Source of the DNA: Bacteroidales bacterium
GTDB taxonomy: Bacteria > Bacteroidota > Bacteroidia > Bacteroidales > UBA12077
DNA: 64,000 nucleotides
Direction: 5' to 3'
NCBI GenBank assembly: GCA_016342685.1
Contig: JAEINU010000013.1
Span: 1 to 64,000 of the forward strand
Below the pieces are notes generated by a model. The model was not told the origin of the DNA. It was given only the letters and a program-made list of their open reading frames with translations, and did not search any database. Shown piece after piece: positions 25,864 through 35,256 of the stretch (positions are counted from its first letter, which is position 1; the number at the start of each line of letters is the position of its first letter). The translations under genes and the position numbers were made by a program.

Positions 25864-27462
25864 ATGTCAGGAAAATTTAACAAAATATATTTACCCATTT
25901 TATTTGCTCTGATTCTAGTAATTGGAATGTTTTTGGGTAAGTCATTAAACAAAAATCCATATCAGAATTACACACATCTTATTCAGCCCGACAATAAATT
26001 GAGTCGGGTGGTAAGTTATATTGAAAATAGATATGTTGATACAATATTAAGAAGTAAGCTTGAAGAAGCAGCAATCCCAGCTTTGCTCGGTGAACTTGAT
26101 CCACATTCGGTATATATCCCAGTAAGTGAAATACAAAGCGTTAATGAGGATATGCGCGGAAATTTCGAGGGAATAGGTGTGGTTTTTAATCATCAAACAG
26201 ATACAGTAATTATTATAAGTGTTATAACTGGTGGGCCTTCCGATAAATTAGGAGTATTGGCAGGCGATAGAATTATTCGTGTGAACGATTCTTTAATTGC
26301 AGGTAAGAACATGTCAAGCAATGATATTGTTGGGATGCTTAAAGGCGAAAAAGGAACAATGGTAAAAGTTAGTTTGGAGCGTGAAAATGTTCCTGAATTA
26401 ATCGAAATTGAAATTATCCGAGATAAAATACCTCTATATAGTGTTGATGTTTCATACATGATTAATGAAGAAATTGGATATATAAAAATTAATCGATTTG
26501 CAGAAACAACTTTTGATGAGTTTGTCGATGGCGTAAAAAAGTTAAAGAAAAGTAATATTAAAAAGCTAATCCTGGATCTTCGGGGCAATACGGGTGGATA
26601 CATGATTGCTGCTACCAACATTGTTGATCAATTTCTAGAAGCTGGTAAATTAATTGTTTACACACAAGGAAAAGCTAGTCCGCGACAAGAAATATTTTCA
26701 ACAGCTCGCGGTGTATGTAAAGATTTAGAAGTGATAGTGCTTCAGGATGAATTTGCAGCATCGGCAAGTGAGATTTTATCGGGTGCGATTCAAGATAATG
26801 ATCGAGGAAAAATAATAGGACGAAGGTCTTTTGGAAAAGGTTTGGTGCAGGAGCCATATCAGTTATCAGATGGATCTGTAATAAGATTAACCATTGCAAG
26901 ATATTATACTCCAACTGGCCGTAGTATTCAAAAACCATATGGCGATGATAAAACTGAATATTACAACGATCTGAATGAACGATATAAGAATGGTGAATTT
27001 TCACAAGCTGATAGTATCCATTTTGTTGATTCGTTAAAGTATGTTACTCCTGAGGGGAACGTTGTATATGGTGGTGGTGGAATTATGCCCGACGTATTTG
27101 TACCTCTCGATACAACAGGTTATTCTCGTTATTACGCAGAAACTATAAGAAAAGGGGGTTTATACAATTTTGCATTCGAATATGTTAATAAAAATAGGAA
27201 CGAATTGATTAAATATAAAGATGCAAAAGCCATTAATGATTATCTCGAATCAGTAAATATTCTCAACCAATTTGTTGAATTTGCTGAAGATAATGGAGTT
27301 TCAAGATCAGCAAAAGGATTTAACAAGTCGAAGCATTTGCTTAATACTAAACTAAAAGCAAATATTGCTAGAAACATTATTGACAACGATGGATTTTATC
27401 CAATTATTCAGGATATTGACACAACATTAAAAACAGCAATTAATTATTTTAAATCAAACTAA
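25864..27462 (+). CDS. S41-family C-terminal processing peptidase (CtpA type)
   Basis: 532 residues. An N-terminal membrane or signal helix (IYLPILFALILVIGMFLG) exports it. A PDZ domain (about 95-175, FEGIGVVFNHQ, GGPSDKLGVLAGDRIIRVND) binds substrate C-termini. The S41 catalytic core follows: LILDLRGNTGGY, the nucleophile in EFAASASEILSGAI, and the general-base Lys in GRRSFGKGLVQ. Such enzymes trim or degrade exported proteins from their C-termini in the periplasm. It begins 4 bp after the dCMP deaminase, an arrangement I believe recurs in Bacteroidota. A second, longer S41 enzyme is encoded at 39.1 kb. Confidence 0.93.
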   Translation: MSGKFNKIYLPILFALILVIGMFLGKSLNKNPYQNYTHLIQPDNKLSRVVSYIENRYVDTILRSKLEEAAIPALLGELDPHSVYIPVSEIQSVNEDMRGNFEGIGVVFNHQTDTVIIISVITGGPSDKLGVLAGDRIIRVNDSLIAGKNMSSNDIVGMLKGEKGTMVKVSLERENVPELIEIEIIRDKIPLYSVDVSYMINEEIGYIKINRFAETTFDEFVDGVKKLKKSNIKKLILDLRGNTGGYMIAATNIVDQFLEAGKLIVYTQGKASPRQEIFSTARGVCKDLEVIVLQDEFAASASEILSGAIQDNDRGKIIGRRSFGKGLVQEPYQLSDGSVIRLTIARYYTPTGRSIQKPYGDDKTEYYNDLNERYKNGEFSQADSIHFVDSLKYVTPEGNVVYGGGGIMPDVFVPLDTTGYSRYYAETIRKGGLYNFAFEYVNKNRNELIKYKDAKAINDYLESVNILNQFVEFAEDNGVSRSAKGFNKSKHLLNTKLKANIARNIIDNDGFYPIIQDIDTTLKTAINYFKSN

Positions 27463-27552
27463 TGTCGATTAAACCTTTTAAAAATATTAAAATCTAAGGG
27501 TAAGTTAGAATTAAATTTTGAATTTAATTTACAATTTGGGTTTTTAGGTTAG

Positions 27553-27588
27553 AACGAGCATCCTTTTAGGGTGCTCGTCTTTTTTTTG
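27553..27588 (+). terminator. Terminator of the deaminase-protease operon
   Basis: The stem ACGAGCA/TGCTCGT, extended by a weaker TCC/GGG, is followed by eight or more T. The rest of the 273-bp gap (to 27735) holds only AT-rich sequence with no recognised promoter. Confidence 0.8.
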
Positions 27589-27735
27589 TAAGATTCTTAA
27601 ATTTCAACTCAGCCTAAGTCATATATTTAGAGTTGCTTGCAGTTTTTTTATTTGTATATGTAATAAATTGAAATTCTCCGTGTCAAAAGCACAGAATTAA
27701 GAATTAAAAAATGTATCACATAAAAATTTAGGATT

Positions 27736-28266
27736 ATGAAAACAATGAAAAAAGTAGCAGTTTTAACAATGGCTGTATTATTAATTGGAGGAGCAAATGC
27801 AATTGCTCAAAATGGAAGAAATTATTCAAAGCAGGGAAATGGATATAACAGAAGTGAGGTTTGCCAGCAAATACCTGATTTAACAGAAGATCAACAAACA
27901 AAAATTAAAGCATTAAGAGTTGATCACATGAAAGAGATGAATACTCTTCGAAATCAAACAAATGAATTAAGAGCAAAAAAACAAACTCTAATGTCAACAG
28001 ATAATGCAGATATGAAAGAGATTAATTCTGTAATTGATCAGATGACAACGCTTCAAAATAAGCGAATGAAAACAAGTGCAAAACATCGTCAGGAAATACG
28101 TAATGAGTTAAACGATGAGCAAAAGGTTTATTTTGATAGCCGCAGAATGCATGGAAACAGAGGTGGAAAAGGAATGCGCCAAGGTCATAGGAGTGGTAGA
28201 GGTAATCAGGGTGCTGGATATGGAAGAGGTGTAAATGCCAATTGTCAATATCCGGTAAATAATTAG
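27736..28266 (+). CDS. Small exported Spy/CpxP-like protein
   Basis: 176 residues with a signal peptide (VAVLTMAVLLIGGANAIAQ). The mature part is helical and charged, with two LTxxQ-like motifs (DLTEDQQTKIKAL and ELNDEQKVYF) spaced as in Spy/CpxP periplasmic chaperones. The C-terminal tail is rich in Gly, Arg and His (MHGNRGGKGMRQGHRSGR), which could bind metals. CpxP and Spy act in envelope stress and metal resistance, but no regulator gene is adjacent. Monocistronic, between two terminators. Confidence 0.78.
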   Translation: MKTMKKVAVLTMAVLLIGGANAIAQNGRNYSKQGNGYNRSEVCQQIPDLTEDQQTKIKALRVDHMKEMNTLRNQTNELRAKKQTLMSTDNADMKEINSVIDQMTTLQNKRMKTSAKHRQEIRNELNDEQKVYFDSRRMHGNRGGKGMRQGHRSGRGNQGAGYGRGVNANCQYPVNN

Positions 28267-28281
28267 TCAGTTTAATGAATG

Positions 28282-28310
28282 AAAAGGGGAGCTAAGAGCT
28301 CCCCTTTTTT
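28282..28310. terminator. Bidirectional terminator between convergent genes
   Basis: The inverted repeat AAAAGGGGAGCT/GAGCTCCCCTTTT has A tracts on one side and T tracts on the other. It serves the Spy-like gene (+) and abuts the stop codon of the sensor gene (-). Confidence 0.85.
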
Positions 28311-30651
28311 ATTTCTCAATATATTCTGAAATATCGTTTGCAATTTTAAGTACTTTAAAAACTTGACCTTCTTCATTATAAATTGGCGAATAAGACTCCA
28401 TAAATAAGTAATTTCTATTCTTAATATTAACTCGCGTTTTTTCTTTCTTGACAATACCACCTTTTAAATCGTTCCAAAACTCTTTGTATTTTTTTTCTTG
28501 AGCCTCTGTAAAATTTATATTGTCTGAATGATTTGTACCTATTACCTCTTCTCTTGCAATTCCAAATAGATTTAGATAGGAATCGTTAACAAAAATAATT
28601 TTTCCGTTTAAATCGTATTCGGCAACAAAACTTGTCGAATCAAGAGCTTTAATAAAACCTTCCATTTCGGCAGATTTCCTGGCAGCTTCTTCTTGAGTTG
28701 CTTGAAGTTCTTCCATATTTTGGCGCATTTCTTCTTCTTGTGCAGCCATTTCTTCTGCTTGTTGTTGGGTTCTTTCAAGAAGGTGTGACGTGTGTTGGCT
28801 CACTTTTACCGATGATAGAGTAGAGGCAATACTTTCGCCAATTTTTTCTACAAATTCAATTTCGTGATCTGCGAATGTATTAAAAGAAGCAATCTCAATA
28901 ACACCAAATACTTCTTCTTCAATTTTTAATGGAACAATAAGAACACATTTTGGGTTTGCTCCACCTAATCCTGATGTTATTTTTATATAATCACTTGGTA
29001 CATCGGTCAGGTAGATTGTTTGTTTTTCAATTGCACATGAACCTACTAATCCTTCGCCAAGCTCTACTATCTTTTCATTGTATTTTTTTCTATCGAAAGC
29101 GTAAGTTGCCAGAAGCTCAAAATAGATGTGATTTTTTTCATCATTGTTTTTAAGAAACAGTCCTCCTTGATTTGCTTTTAGATATTCAATTAAATTAATA
29201 ACAATATTAAATGCTAATTCCTTAATATTATCATGGCTTTGTCTAAGCACATCACCAAAAAGGGCAAGACCTTCGTTTGTCCAAGTTCGTTTTTCATCTT
29301 CGTGCTTTCGAATTAATTCTTCTTTTTGGGCTGCTTTTAGTTTATTTCTCATATCGATAAGAGACTGACCCAATAAATCTTCTTCACTTAATAATTCGAT
29401 ATCGGTCTCGTAATTTCCGTTCCCAATATCTTGTGCAAATTCAGTTTTTTCAATTAAACCGGTAAGAGATTTATTTAAAGCATTGCCCATTTCTTCAATT
29501 TCATCACCCGACTTAATTTGTACAAACATGTTGGTATCGATAGACCCTTTTGCAATATTTTTTAAATATTGAGTGATTTTTAAAATTGGATTTGTAATAT
29601 TATTCGATATAATATAAATAACCAGACTTAGAATTAATAAGCCAAGTATTCCAACTCCAATTGATACTTTAAAGTTTCTGTTGGCTTTAGACATAACTTG
29701 ATCTATTGGGACCGCTATTCCCACAGCCCAAGGAGTGCCTGTCGAGCCAATTTTAATTGGCGCATAAGCAGTGTAATACATCGATCCATCCAAGCCTACA
29801 ACAGAATACGAAAGATATTTCCCCTCTTTAATGTGTTTTGTTACACCTTGTTCGCTATCTTCTTCAGGAAATAAATCTTGAATCCTTTTTCCTATAAATT
29901 CAGGCGAAGGATTTGCAACATATGAACCACCATTAGAAACTAAAAAAGCAATACTATTTTCAAAAGGTTTTATATTATTGATTATTTCCTGAAACTGACT
30001 CAGTTTAATATCAATTCCAATTACACCCACAAATTTATTATCATCAATAATAGGTGAAACGATGCTTGTTTCTAAAACTTCTTCGTAATTATTTTTTGTG
30101 TACGAATAATAATATGGCTCAAGAATTACTGTGTTTCCAGTTTTCTTTGGTAACTGGTAATAATCTCCAGAATATACACTTACTGCATTTGATTCTATAG
30201 ATTCGTCAAGAACTATCCCACCATTATTTTTATAATACAAATGTCCGTAGTTGCCTAATATACTGCTGCCCTTTTTATTTTTATATTGATCATCCAGCTT
30301 ATCTATAGAATTGGGCTCCCAGGTACTCCAAACAGCTAAGAAATCGTTATTTGAAGATAAAGATTCAATCATAATCTGACTTATTACCTTACGGCGATCA
30401 GTTTCTTCAATCTCTTTGTATACTTTGAACGTATTGCTTAGATCTTTTGTAGCGGAGTAATAGTTTTCCAAATATATTTGTACTTGATGCGCCGCTCCTT
30501 TGGCATAAGTATCCGAAATAGTTACGGCATCTTCATAGGCCATTTTTTTAGTTTTTATACTAATATAACCTATTGCAAAAGCATAAATAATAATTGTAGT
30601 GAATAGAATAAAGAATTGAATCTTATGTCTGATTTTAAGATTTAGTCGCAT
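28309..30651 (-). CDS. Large membrane sensor: Cache-HAMP-GAF-coiled coil-PAS without an output domain
   Basis: 780 residues. Two membrane helices (about 13-32 and 330-350) bracket a double-Cache domain (YYQLPKKTGNTVI, VSPIIDDNKFVGVIGIDI, LVSNGGSYVANPSPEFIGKRI). HAMP follows at about 350-440 (NNITNPILKI). A GAF domain at about 465-610 has FGDVLRQS, LGEGLVGSCAIEKQTIYLTDVP and VLIVPLKIEEEVFGVIEIAS. A Gln/Glu-rich coiled coil (QQQAEEMAAQEEEMRQNMEE) and a PAS domain (AEYDLNGKIIFVNDSYLNLFGI) end the protein. There is no HisKA, HATPase, GGDEF, PP2C or methyl-accepting signalling tip. It must pass its signal through a partner protein. Cache domains bind small ligands in the periplasm. Monocistronic. 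Confidence 0.86.
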   Translation of the reverse strand: MRLNLKIRHKIQFFILFTTIIIYAFAIGYISIKTKKMAYEDAVTISDTYAKGAAHQVQIYLENYYSATKDLSNTFKVYKEIEETDRRKVISQIMIESLSSNNDFLAVWSTWEPNSIDKLDDQYKNKKGSSILGNYGHLYYKNNGGIVLDESIESNAVSVYSGDYYQLPKKTGNTVILEPYYYSYTKNNYEEVLETSIVSPIIDDNKFVGVIGIDIKLSQFQEIINNIKPFENSIAFLVSNGGSYVANPSPEFIGKRIQDLFPEEDSEQGVTKHIKEGKYLSYSVVGLDGSMYYTAYAPIKIGSTGTPWAVGIAVPIDQVMSKANRNFKVSIGVGILGLLILSLVIYIISNNITNPILKITQYLKNIAKGSIDTNMFVQIKSGDEIEEMGNALNKSLTGLIEKTEFAQDIGNGNYETDIELLSEEDLLGQSLIDMRNKLKAAQKEELIRKHEDEKRTWTNEGLALFGDVLRQSHDNIKELAFNIVINLIEYLKANQGGLFLKNNDEKNHIYFELLATYAFDRKKYNEKIVELGEGLVGSCAIEKQTIYLTDVPSDYIKITSGLGGANPKCVLIVPLKIEEEVFGVIEIASFNTFADHEIEFVEKIGESIASTLSSVKVSQHTSHLLERTQQQAEEMAAQEEEMRQNMEELQATQEEAARKSAEMEGFIKALDSTSFVAEYDLNGKIIFVNDSYLNLFGIAREEVIGTNHSDNINFTEAQEKKYKEFWNDLKGGIVKKEKTRVNIKNRNYLFMESYSPIYNEEGQVFKVLKIANDISEYIEK

Positions 30652-30712
30652 AGTAATCGTACGTAAGAAATGTTAGGTTAGGTTTATTACGTTTTTTTAA
30701 AACGAATGTTTA

Positions 30713-30741
30713 CAAATTTAAAAATATTTTTTTAGTACCAA
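30713..30741 (-). promoter_or_regulatory. Promoter of the Cache-GAF-PAS sensor
   Basis: On the minus strand TAAATTTG (-7) lies 18 bp downstream of TTG (-33), giving a leader of about 55 nt. The remaining gap up to 30950 is AT-rich and shows nothing recognisable. Confidence 0.6.
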
Positions 30742-30950
30742 ATTTAAAAGGATTTACACATAAAATTCAGTTTTTAAGAATGTTAGAGCCAAGTTAAAGG
30801 GGTTTATAGAAAATTTTCCTGCACTTTTTTTGTTGAATCTGAAAATTGACTATAAATTATATACAATTACATTACTAAAAATAAACAATATGTTGGCGAA
30901 GATCTGAATTATATTATCCAACATCTTGCAAACTCAGAAAGATAATTATT

Positions 30951-32561
30951 TTACAATTCTTTGAAATTGTATCCTTTATTCTCTAAGCGTAAAAAGTGTT
31001 TGTTTAAGGATGATTTAAAAACTTCGAAATCTTTATTTTCAGGTTTTTGCCAAATCACTTCGGATAAAGCACACATTCGAGGTAAAACCATATACTCCAA
31101 ATGATCTTCGGTGGCAATCCATTCTGTCCATACATTTGCTTGTGCACCCAGAATATGCTTAGCTTCTTCGCTCGATAATTCGGCTGGGATAGGTTCGTAG
31201 TTGTAAACATCTTTCAGGTCGGTATATCCTCCAATTGCCAATGGTTCTTCTTCGGGTTTGCCTTGGTAATGATCAAAATAACATTCATTGTTGGGCGACA
31301 TAACCACATCGTGTCCCATTTTTGCAGCGGCAATTCCTCCTTTACTTCCTCTCCAAGACATAACCGTTGCTTCAGGTGCTAAACCTCCTTCAAGAATTTC
31401 GTCCCAACCAATTAGTTTTTTATTATGTGAGATTAGAAATTTTTCTATTCTTTTAATAAAATACGATTGTAATTCGAACTCATTTTTTAAATGTTCATCT
31501 TTTATTCTTTGTTGACATTTTGGACACTCTTCCCATTCTGCTTTAGGACATTCATCGCCTCCAACATGGATATACTCACCTGGGAATAATTCAATAACTT
31601 CTGTCAATACATTTTCAAGAAATTCAAAAGTTTTATCATTCCCTGCACAATACACATCATCAAAAACGCCCCACACTTTTGAAACCTCGTATGGTCCTCC
31701 AGTGCAACCAAATTCCGGATAAGCAGCAAGTGCCGCTAAGGAATGTCCTGGCATTTCAATTTCGGGTACAATTGTAATAAAACGATCCGAAGCATATTGT
31801 ACAATTTCCTTTATATCTTCTTGGGAATAGAAATCACTATGTTCTTGTCCATCAAACTCTTCCCGGTTTTTATCAACCATCGTTTCTGATCTATACGAAC
31901 CAATTTCTGTTAGTTTTGAATATTTCTTTATTTCGATCCGCCATCCTTGATCTTCAGTTAAATGCCAATGAAACGTATTCATTTTATGCATTGCTAATAG
32001 GTCAATGTATTTCTTAACAAACTCCTTATCGTAAAAATGACGACATACATCCAGATGCATTCCTCGCCATTCAAATCTTGGTTTATCAGAGATTTTAACT
32101 CCCGGAATAGTTTTGCTAAAGGATATATTTTGCTCCGATTTATTTACTTCGAAAAGTTGTAATAATGTTTGAACGCCATAAAAAGATCCATTTGCAGCAG
32201 ACGAAGAGATTTTTATTATTTTAGTATCTACTTCAAGCTGATATTCTTCTTTTTCGAATTTTCTATCTGACTCATGAATAAGAAAAATTGCATTTTTATG
32301 AATATGGTCATTGGTCGATTTTATACTTAAATCATAACCAAAATAATCTTTAATCTCATTTTTGAGATACAATGCAACTTTTTCATATTCTATATTGCCT
32401 TGCTCGATTACGATTTTCGTTCTTTTATTGAACGTAAATGACTCGTTTATTTTTTCTACGTTTAATGGTTTTGGGATGATATTAATTTCTACATTCTCTA
32501 TTTTGGGAGTACAAGAATACATACCTATCAAAATAAAAATTACTATACTTACTTTATTCAT
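30951..32561 (-). CDS. Beta-N-acetylhexosaminidase lipoprotein (glycoside hydrolase family 20)
   Basis: 536 residues with lipobox (LIGMYSC). Residues about 25-155 are a GH20b-like N-terminal domain. The catalytic barrel follows, with RGMHLDVCRHFY, HWHLTEDQGWRIEIK, PEIEMPGHSLAALAAYP and the catalytic Asp-Glu pair in HVGGDECPK. Later come GWDEILEGG, the Trp-rich VMSWRG, and ANVWTEWI. It removes terminal GlcNAc or GalNAc from chitooligosaccharides, glycoproteins or peptidoglycan fragments at the cell surface or in the periplasm. The ATG overlaps the stop of the alpha/beta hydrolase gene by 8 bp, so it is the last gene of a three-gene operon. Confidence 0.94.
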   Translation of the reverse strand: MNKVSIVIFILIGMYSCTPKIENVEINIIPKPLNVEKINESFTFNKRTKIVIEQGNIEYEKVALYLKNEIKDYFGYDLSIKSTNDHIHKNAIFLIHESDRKFEKEEYQLEVDTKIIKISSSAANGSFYGVQTLLQLFEVNKSEQNISFSKTIPGVKISDKPRFEWRGMHLDVCRHFYDKEFVKKYIDLLAMHKMNTFHWHLTEDQGWRIEIKKYSKLTEIGSYRSETMVDKNREEFDGQEHSDFYSQEDIKEIVQYASDRFITIVPEIEMPGHSLAALAAYPEFGCTGGPYEVSKVWGVFDDVYCAGNDKTFEFLENVLTEVIELFPGEYIHVGGDECPKAEWEECPKCQQRIKDEHLKNEFELQSYFIKRIEKFLISHNKKLIGWDEILEGGLAPEATVMSWRGSKGGIAAAKMGHDVVMSPNNECYFDHYQGKPEEEPLAIGGYTDLKDVYNYEPIPAELSSEEAKHILGAQANVWTEWIATEDHLEYMVLPRMCALSEVIWQKPENKDFEVFKSSLNKHFLRLENKGYNFKEL

Positions 32562-33357
32562 AACTAAGGGTGTTTATAAATTGACATATGATTTTAACAG
32601 ATGTTTCTTTTTCTTCAATAAAGCCCATGTGTCCTGAATTTTTAAGAAGATGCAATTCAGAATTAATGGGGAGTTTAATTTTCTGGATAATTGTATCGTA
32701 ATCGATGTAATTATCCTTTTTTCCTAAAATAAATAAAAAAGGGATTTTAGTTTCTTCTAATTCAATAGATAAGTCGGGGCGATTTATCATTGCATGTAGA
32801 GTTGCAATTATTCCATTTTCACTTGTTTTTAAAGCAATTTTTTTTACGTTTTCAATATCGTTTTGGAATGAGTTTATATTTTCATTTGCAAAAGCATTGG
32901 GAATATTGAATGTTGCTATAAGGTCTTTTTTACCTTCATTCACAAATTGAATTTCGCGAATTCTTTTCTTTTTTGTTTCTTCGGAGTCGGCGAAAGGGTG
33001 CGAATGGAACAGTGAAAAGCCGAGTAATTTCTCAGGAAAAAGCTTTTGGAACATCAATGCAATGTAGCCTCCCATTGAATGACCAATCATGAAACATTTT
33101 GCAATGTCTAATTCATTTAGTAAATCAAAAGTTACTTTGGTTAATTGTTCAATGGAGTGTTTTTGCTCTAGCTCTTCACTTTTTCCATGACCCGGAATGT
33201 CAATGCAAATAACTCTAAAGTTATTCGAAAGCTCTTGTGCAAATTCACCCCAAATCTCAATAGACTCCATATATCCATGTAAAAGGACAATAGGAAAACC
33301 AGTTCCTAAATCTAAAAAGTGAGTTCGTTTATTATTTAATTCAATAAAAGTATTCAT
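32554..33357 (-). CDS. Alpha/beta hydrolase
   Basis: 267 residues from the ATG at 33357; the track start at 33372 is a GTG inside the upstream gene. The preferred ATG overlaps the upstream stop as TAATG. Fold markers are VLLHGYMES (oxyanion loop), GHSMGGYIAL with the nucleophile Ser, FILGKKDNYID with the acid Asp, and NSGHMGFIEE with the catalytic His. There is no signal peptide, so the enzyme is cytoplasmic. It belongs to the broad esterase/hydrolase group and its substrate is unknown. Confidence 0.88.
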   Translation of the reverse strand: MNTFIELNNKRTHFLDLGTGFPIVLLHGYMESIEIWGEFAQELSNNFRVICIDIPGHGKSEELEQKHSIEQLTKVTFDLLNELDIAKCFMIGHSMGGYIALMFQKLFPEKLLGFSLFHSHPFADSEETKKKRIREIQFVNEGKKDLIATFNIPNAFANENINSFQNDIENVKKIALKTSENGIIATLHAMINRPDLSIELEETKIPFLFILGKKDNYIDYDTIIQKIKLPINSELHLLKNSGHMGFIEEKETSVKIICQFINTLSYE

Positions 33358-33725
33358 TATTTTTTTACCCACGAGCGAGCATCATCCAATTTAGGAAAAA
33401 CCTTTGTTGTCCAATTCGAACCAGTCATAAAATGATCATATTCTCTTGTAATTTCAGCAACATAATCATCTTCGGTAACAATAGCAACTTGCATATCTTG
33501 TTTAAATTCAGATTGAGATTTATCCATGGTTCCAATTATTGAGATATCATATGATGTAATGCTGAATTTATCGATATGTAAGAAATCAAAAATCTGATAT
33601 TTGATGGTATCAAAATTTGCATTGCTAATTACATAGTTATTGGCATCTATAAGATCCTGGGCAGTTACTTCACCTCTAAACTTAACATAAACTCCGTCTT
33701 TATCCCAGTTGATATTAAATGTCAT
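33357..33725 (-). CDS. SpoIIAA/STAS-like small protein
   Basis: 122 residues, no signal peptide. The alternating strands and helices, with VYVKFRGEVTAQDLIDANNYV near the start, YQIFDFLHIDKFSI in the middle and FPKLDDARSWVKK at the end, fit the SpoIIAA-like group of STAS-related domains. Members are small cytoplasmic proteins of unclear function. It heads the operon with an alpha/beta hydrolase and GH20 hexosaminidase through a one-base overlap. Confidence 0.6.
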   Translation of the reverse strand: MTFNINWDKDGVYVKFRGEVTAQDLIDANNYVISNANFDTIKYQIFDFLHIDKFSITSYDISIIGTMDKSQSEFKQDMQVAIVTEDDYVAEITREYDHFMTGSNWTTKVFPKLDDARSWVKK

Positions 33726-33813
33726 ATTAGGCTATATTTTTCGTGAATAGATAGTATATAAATGTGTTAATCAACAAATAGTTCAATATAAAAGTCTGGA
33801 AAAATACTAATTA

Positions 33814-35118
33814 TTATTTACTTTGTTCATGAAAAGTGTTCATGAGTTTTTCAATTTCTTCCACTTCTCTTGGAATGTCTTGCATTAAATCGAAAGGTTT
33901 TTGTCCTACAACGATGTCATTTTCAATTCGTATTCCGATATTTTCTTCTGGAATATAAATCCCTGGTTCGCAGGTTAAGATCATACCGTCTTCTAAAACA
34001 ACGGTTCGATCACCAACATCATGTACATCTAAACCAATGAAATGACATGTTCCGTGTGGATAATATTTTTTCACCAAGGGTTTTTCAGGATCTTGATTTT
34101 CAACATCTTTTAAAGAATACAAACCAAGTTTAATATGTTCTTTCTGAATTAACTCTTCAACTCTTTCATTAATTTTGTTAATGGTTGTTCCCGGTGTTAG
34201 CCAGGTTATTGCTTTTTTCATTACACTTAAAACAGCCTCATAGCATTCTTTTTGGCGATCGGTAAATTTCCCATTTACAGGAATCGTTCTTGTACAATCG
34301 GCAGCATAATTTGCATATTCTGCACCAAAATCCATCAATAAAAGATCACCATCGTTACAAATTTTATTGTTCTCTACATAATGCAAAACACATGCGCTTT
34401 TTCCGGAAGCTATTATTGGAGCATAAGCATGATCTGTTGCTCGATTCCATAAAAACTCATGAGTAATTTCTGCTTCAACCTGATATTCAGTAACATTCGG
34501 CTTCACAAATTTTAAGATCCTGTTAAATGTTTTGTGAGTTATGCTACATGCTTCTTGCATCAATTTTATTTCTTCGGGTTCTTTTTTTAAACGAAGATTC
34601 ATCATTATTGGAGCAAGTCTTTCAACTTCATGTGCTGGAAATTCTTTTTGCAAGTCACCCATGAATCTAAAGTCTGCGGATTCTATCTCGGGCTTAAATT
34701 TTAAATTTTCATTTAAGTTCAGATAAATATTTTCTGCATTTATTGCCAATTCACGAAATGTAGCCTCGAATTCAGAAATGTATTTTATCGTTTTAATTCC
34801 AGATGTTTTAATTGCTTCTTCTTGAGAATATTTATGTCCTTCCCAAACAGCAATTTGTTCATTGCTTTCAATAATAAATAGGATTTCGCGTAAATCTTTA
34901 TTTGGATGATTCGGGCAAAGTGTTAAAATCGTTTTTTCTTGATCAATTCCGGTTAAATACAATAAATCGGAGTTCTGACGAAACGAAAAATACTGATCGC
35001 CATTACGTGGCATTTGATCGTTTGAGTGAATAACGGCAACCGAATTTGCAATTAAACACTTAAGGAGTTTTTTTCTGTTTCTTTCAAATAATGAGCTGTT
35101 TAGCTGAGGATATTTCAT
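33814..35118 (-). CDS. Aminopeptidase P family protein (Xaa-Pro aminopeptidase)
   Basis: 434 residues. It has the creatinase-type N-terminal domain (about 5-165, QYFSFRQNSDLLYLTGI) and the pita-bread M24 catalytic domain. The five metal ligands are visible: the two Asp in LLLMDFGAEYANYAADCTRT, the His in GTCHFIGLDVHDVGD, the Glu in LTCEPGIYIP and the Glu in GIRIENDIVV. It removes an N-terminal residue that precedes proline, in the cytoplasm. It is divergent from sdhCAB. A paralogue lies at 42.4 kb. Confidence 0.93.
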   Translation of the reverse strand: MKYPQLNSSLFERNRKKLLKCLIANSVAVIHSNDQMPRNGDQYFSFRQNSDLLYLTGIDQEKTILTLCPNHPNKDLREILFIIESNEQIAVWEGHKYSQEEAIKTSGIKTIKYISEFEATFRELAINAENIYLNLNENLKFKPEIESADFRFMGDLQKEFPAHEVERLAPIMMNLRLKKEPEEIKLMQEACSITHKTFNRILKFVKPNVTEYQVEAEITHEFLWNRATDHAYAPIIASGKSACVLHYVENNKICNDGDLLLMDFGAEYANYAADCTRTIPVNGKFTDRQKECYEAVLSVMKKAITWLTPGTTINKINERVEELIQKEHIKLGLYSLKDVENQDPEKPLVKKYYPHGTCHFIGLDVHDVGDRTVVLEDGMILTCEPGIYIPEENIGIRIENDIVVGQKPFDLMQDIPREVEEIEKLMNTFHEQSK

Positions 35119-35161
35119 AACTTAGAACTGTTTTAAATTAAAATGATTGTGCGTCTAAACA

Positions 35162-35213
35162 TTGGAATTACGTATTTTAGCAAATATATTTGTTTATGTA
35201 CATATCTTTACAA
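35162..35213. promoter_or_regulatory. Overlapping divergent promoters between aminopeptidase P and sdhCAB
   Basis: The 12-bp palindrome CAAATATATTTG (35181-35192) contains a perfect -7 element TATATTTG on each strand. On the plus strand a TTG at 35162-35164 is 20 bp upstream. On the minus strand the TTG complement at 35211-35213 is 22 bp away. Both directions thus have a complete promoter sharing the same melting region. Confidence 0.55.
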
Positions 35214-35256
35214 ACGGATTTGCAATTTAACTAATGTTCTATAAAAATTAAATTCT

